A stretch of 64,000 bases of DNA, taken from positions 49,685 to 113,684 of the forward strand of contig UZAN01039775.1 of the NCBI GenBank assembly GCA_900618425.1, written 5' to 3'. The position numbers and the translations under genes were made by a program. Below, piece by piece: positions 61,430 through 64,000 of this stretch. This stretch comes from Echinostoma caproni. Its lineage: Eukaryota; Platyhelminthes; Trematoda; Plagiorchiida; Echinostomatidae. Positions within the stretch are counted from its first letter, which is position 1. Every line of letters begins with the position of its first letter. The notes under the pieces are model-generated. The model did no database searches. It was not told the origin of the DNA and saw nothing but the letters and a program-made list of their open reading frames with translations.

Positions 61430-62060
61430 GTCCCAGGTAAGCACAAATTTGGAGACTGCCGCTCTTACTGATCAACAGCCTGGACATTGAACATGCCCTG
61501 CTACGAGCCAGATTCTCCCAACATTTGGCAAGCAACCACAAAAGGCCAGTGGAAACGAATAATCAGAATACTATGTCATCAATAATTAGAAATTGGTGTT
61601 CGAAGCGGAATTATATGATCAACTTCCAACTCAACTACCACCCAAAGGACTCAGTGAACTCTGGACGGTAATCAAGGGAGCGATCCAAATTTCAATCAAA
61701 ACAAAGGCGGATCCCGGTATACGATCATAGCAAAACGATGGCTCTTCTCGACCCTGGCTGCCGTGCTGGACGTACACAGAGCACAACCCCCTAAAAGGCG
61801 AGCTCATCATGAACCTGAGGACTGATCACCAGAAGTGATGAATTGCGAAATGTAGGGATACAGAGAAGGCTGCGGTTATCGGCAGTAGTCAAAAACGATT
61901 TTGTTCCATTAGGCGTATAGACTCAAGGAAAGTAGGTGCAGACGAGGGTTCTGACGGCACATTGCTTCATATTCAGCTACACCATCTTGATCCATGGGCA
62001 AAGCATTTAAAGGCACAGTTCAGCTTCAACGCTCGGTTGATTAGTATAAATTGGATAGCA
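61430..62060 (+). mobile_element. RTE-type LINE, endonuclease end and connector
   Basis: The plus strand reads GDCRSY, a stop, ST, then after a shift LDIEHALLRARFSQHLASNH with the His of the endonuclease SDH block. A second shift gives VFEAELYDQLPTQLPP and LSELWTVIKGAIQ. At 61860-62035 it reads DTEKAAVIGSSQKRFCSIRR, DGTLLHIQLHHLDPWAKHLK and AQFSFNA. These are the end of the endonuclease and the linker that precedes reverse transcriptase in RTE elements. The reverse transcriptase itself is absent. It faces away from the RTE 3' fragment at 60.8-61.1 kb. Confidence 0.75.
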
Positions 62061-64000
62061 TGTTACTGACCACAGACTAAATTTGTATTCCAAATCATGT
62101 CGCTGTGCGTTGACTGTCATATGGTAACAAACAGGTGTATTTGTGATCTAATTGATATTTTGAATAGATCACATCATTTTATTTCTCGTATGAGGGTAAC
62201 AGCTTGCTAATGAATACTACTAGCCATAGAGTTCCAGGCAGCATTTATCAAAATTATACCACTGAAGACGCTCCATGCCTAAGTGTGACCAATATCTGAT
62301 AGGAGAAATGGCGTTTCGGATAGTCCAACAGCTACGTATATTCAACAAATATTCTTAAATAATCACTCCAGTTTGAGCAAAATCCTACCCGGGGGATTAT
62401 AAAGGTTACAATAAAAAAAACTGTTTTCCCAATGGTAGTTCGTTCTCACATTTATCACACCAATTGTTCAACTGGTCATTTGATATGCGATCAAACTTCG
62501 GAAAGCATGATAGGGAATGTAATCGCCCAATTGATAAGTTATCGACAAACAGCTTATCTTGTCTAGCAGTGTTTTCAATAGCACACTCATTCTTTTATGG
62601 GATTGGCCCTTTGCAAATGTGACCGTACCTCGGGGCATGTCACCAATTCATTGTGGAACACGGACTTTAAGAATATTATGATGAGTATTTTTACTACTAA
62701 ATAGTAGTTAAAATATGTCGTCATAAATTGTCAGCAATTGCCGCGCTAGAAAAATAAAATGGACGTTAATTATTTGTATTATGCGACAGAAGTACTCAAC
62801 ACAAATGGAATTTTGGACTTTATCCGTTCCAACCTACACAATCATCGTCATTTTTGAGGGCCTAGATGGCATTTGGATGGAAGGCAGATATACGAAATTA
62901 TGTTAAATTATCTTTATTGCTAAGGAAAATACATCCTAAAAAAGGAATTTTCACCACACCAAAAGGAATGTACCCGCCATGAACTGGGTTTTGAAACGGG
63001 TGTAATGGACATCTCGATTTTGTATTTTGGCATGGCAACTGATAGCCGAAAGGAGTCAGTGGTTGACAGACCGGTGTGATGTTGACATCCTGGTGACTGA
63101 ACTATGTTTATGTTACTATCAATGATATTGAACAAAAGAAAACATTCATGACGATCAAGTGCCAAATATGGCAAGAAGAAGAAGGCTGATAACGAGAAAT
63201 CTACATGTGCTACCTTTAGTGAGATCAATTTAAGCACATATGGGACAATGAGATAGTGTAATGAGTGCCCATCGCAATGTGGCATGGCATTTGGGGCAGA
63301 AACAGCTAAAAATACCTGGTCATAAACAGATTGAATAACATAAAGGTAAGGGCGTAAGTGGCCTCAAACTTGGTAAGTTGTGTCGGAGATATAGAGCTGA
63401 TTAGTGATCGGAACTCGGTCGTAGTACGGGGCACTTTATCAAATAACGACTCAACCAAACTAGCCTAACTTCATGAGATACAGAAATCTGATGTGTATAT
63501 GCATAAACTGGAGCGTCACTTTATATGAGCAACGGCATTGAATGAACATCCTGAAGCCCTCATTCAGTAGAATAACGCCGCAGTTCGTAAATGGTACCTA
63601 ACAAAATACCGATTATTATTTCGTGGTACCAAAACAATGATGGAATCTGTGTGCACCACAGATTTGAAGCCAATGGAAAACATTTAGTACATCTGTGATG
63701 AGCCACCCACCCAAGATGACGCCAGCCAAACGCCTACGCGTTCCAGTTTCCGGACACTGGGACATAGACCAACAGTATCGATCAGTCAACAGCCATACAG
63801 TTCAAGCAAAAGCTATATGGGTATGATTCAAAATCTCATGGAGTATTAATGAGTCTTTAATGGTCCACGGGGACAGCAATGGTTTTGTCTCGGTGAGAGT
63901 TCTGTTTTTTCGATAAATGTTAGTTAAAATTGAAGATGGCTTAATGAAATTTCATATTTCGGCTTTTAATTGAGTGTTCATCTAGATTCTGAAAACTAGT
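62061..64000. other. no recognised feature
   Basis: A minus-strand frame of 121 codons (62920-63285) has no domain I can name. No repeat family or splice pair was recognised to the end of the window. Confidence 0.4.

Noticed and set aside
1..64000. CRISPR arrays, bacterial operons, rRNA and tRNA genes
   Set aside because: No regularly spaced repeats, no ribosome-binding-site-led gene clusters and no intact cloverleaf; the only tRNA-like sequences are SINE heads.

Overview
This looks like eukaryotic, intron-bearing, repeat-dense DNA, most likely from a flatworm and probably a digenean trematode. It is moderately AT-rich, has no operons or long intact ORFs, and holds the decayed remains of at least seven transposon lineages. 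The clues to the host are tRNA-derived SINEs carrying a hammerhead ribozyme (as in the schistosome Sm-alpha family), RTE-type LINEs and Penelope-like elements. The species call is inference, not something read directly.

Layout: 0.4-0.9 kb holds a Penelope-like (PLE) GIY-YIG fragment. 4.9-5.9 kb is a fold-back DNA transposon. 13.8-14.4 kb is an internally deleted mariner-like element with recognisable terminal inverted repeats. 15.8-16.0 kb is a tRNA-derived SINE with a hammerhead motif. 17.0 kb has a candidate terminal exon with a poly(A) signal. 18.3-19.9 kb is a second mariner copy with an antisense PLE fragment inside it. 27.6-29.1 kb and 33.7-34.9 kb are RTE LINE copies. 37.5-38.5 kb is an assembly gap, flanked on its right by a transposase fragment and then a second copy of the fold-back family (38.6-39.4 kb). 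42.4-42.9 kb and 45.1-46.3 kb carry two other transposase pseudogenes, the second of the pogo/Tigger type. 50.6 kb is the second SINE copy and 51.4 kb the third PLE. 54.6-55.2 kb is a 5'-truncated CR1-like LINE. 60.8-62.1 kb holds two RTE fragments arranged head to head.

The best-supported host gene is on the minus strand between 58.47 and 56.61 kb. Two exons with matching phase-0 splice sites together encode one complete CUB domain, split across a 1.5-kb intron. That intron contains a jockey/CR1-like LINE fragment in the opposite orientation. Two plus-strand terminal exons (16,982 and 55,787) and one plus-strand internal exon (58,965) are weaker candidates. I could not name their products.

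Nothing here forms a pathway. The window reads as intergenic or intronic sequence of a large-intron genome, built up by nested transposon insertions. Nearly all transposon coding sequence is broken by stops and frameshifts. No tRNA or rRNA gene and no CRISPR array was seen.
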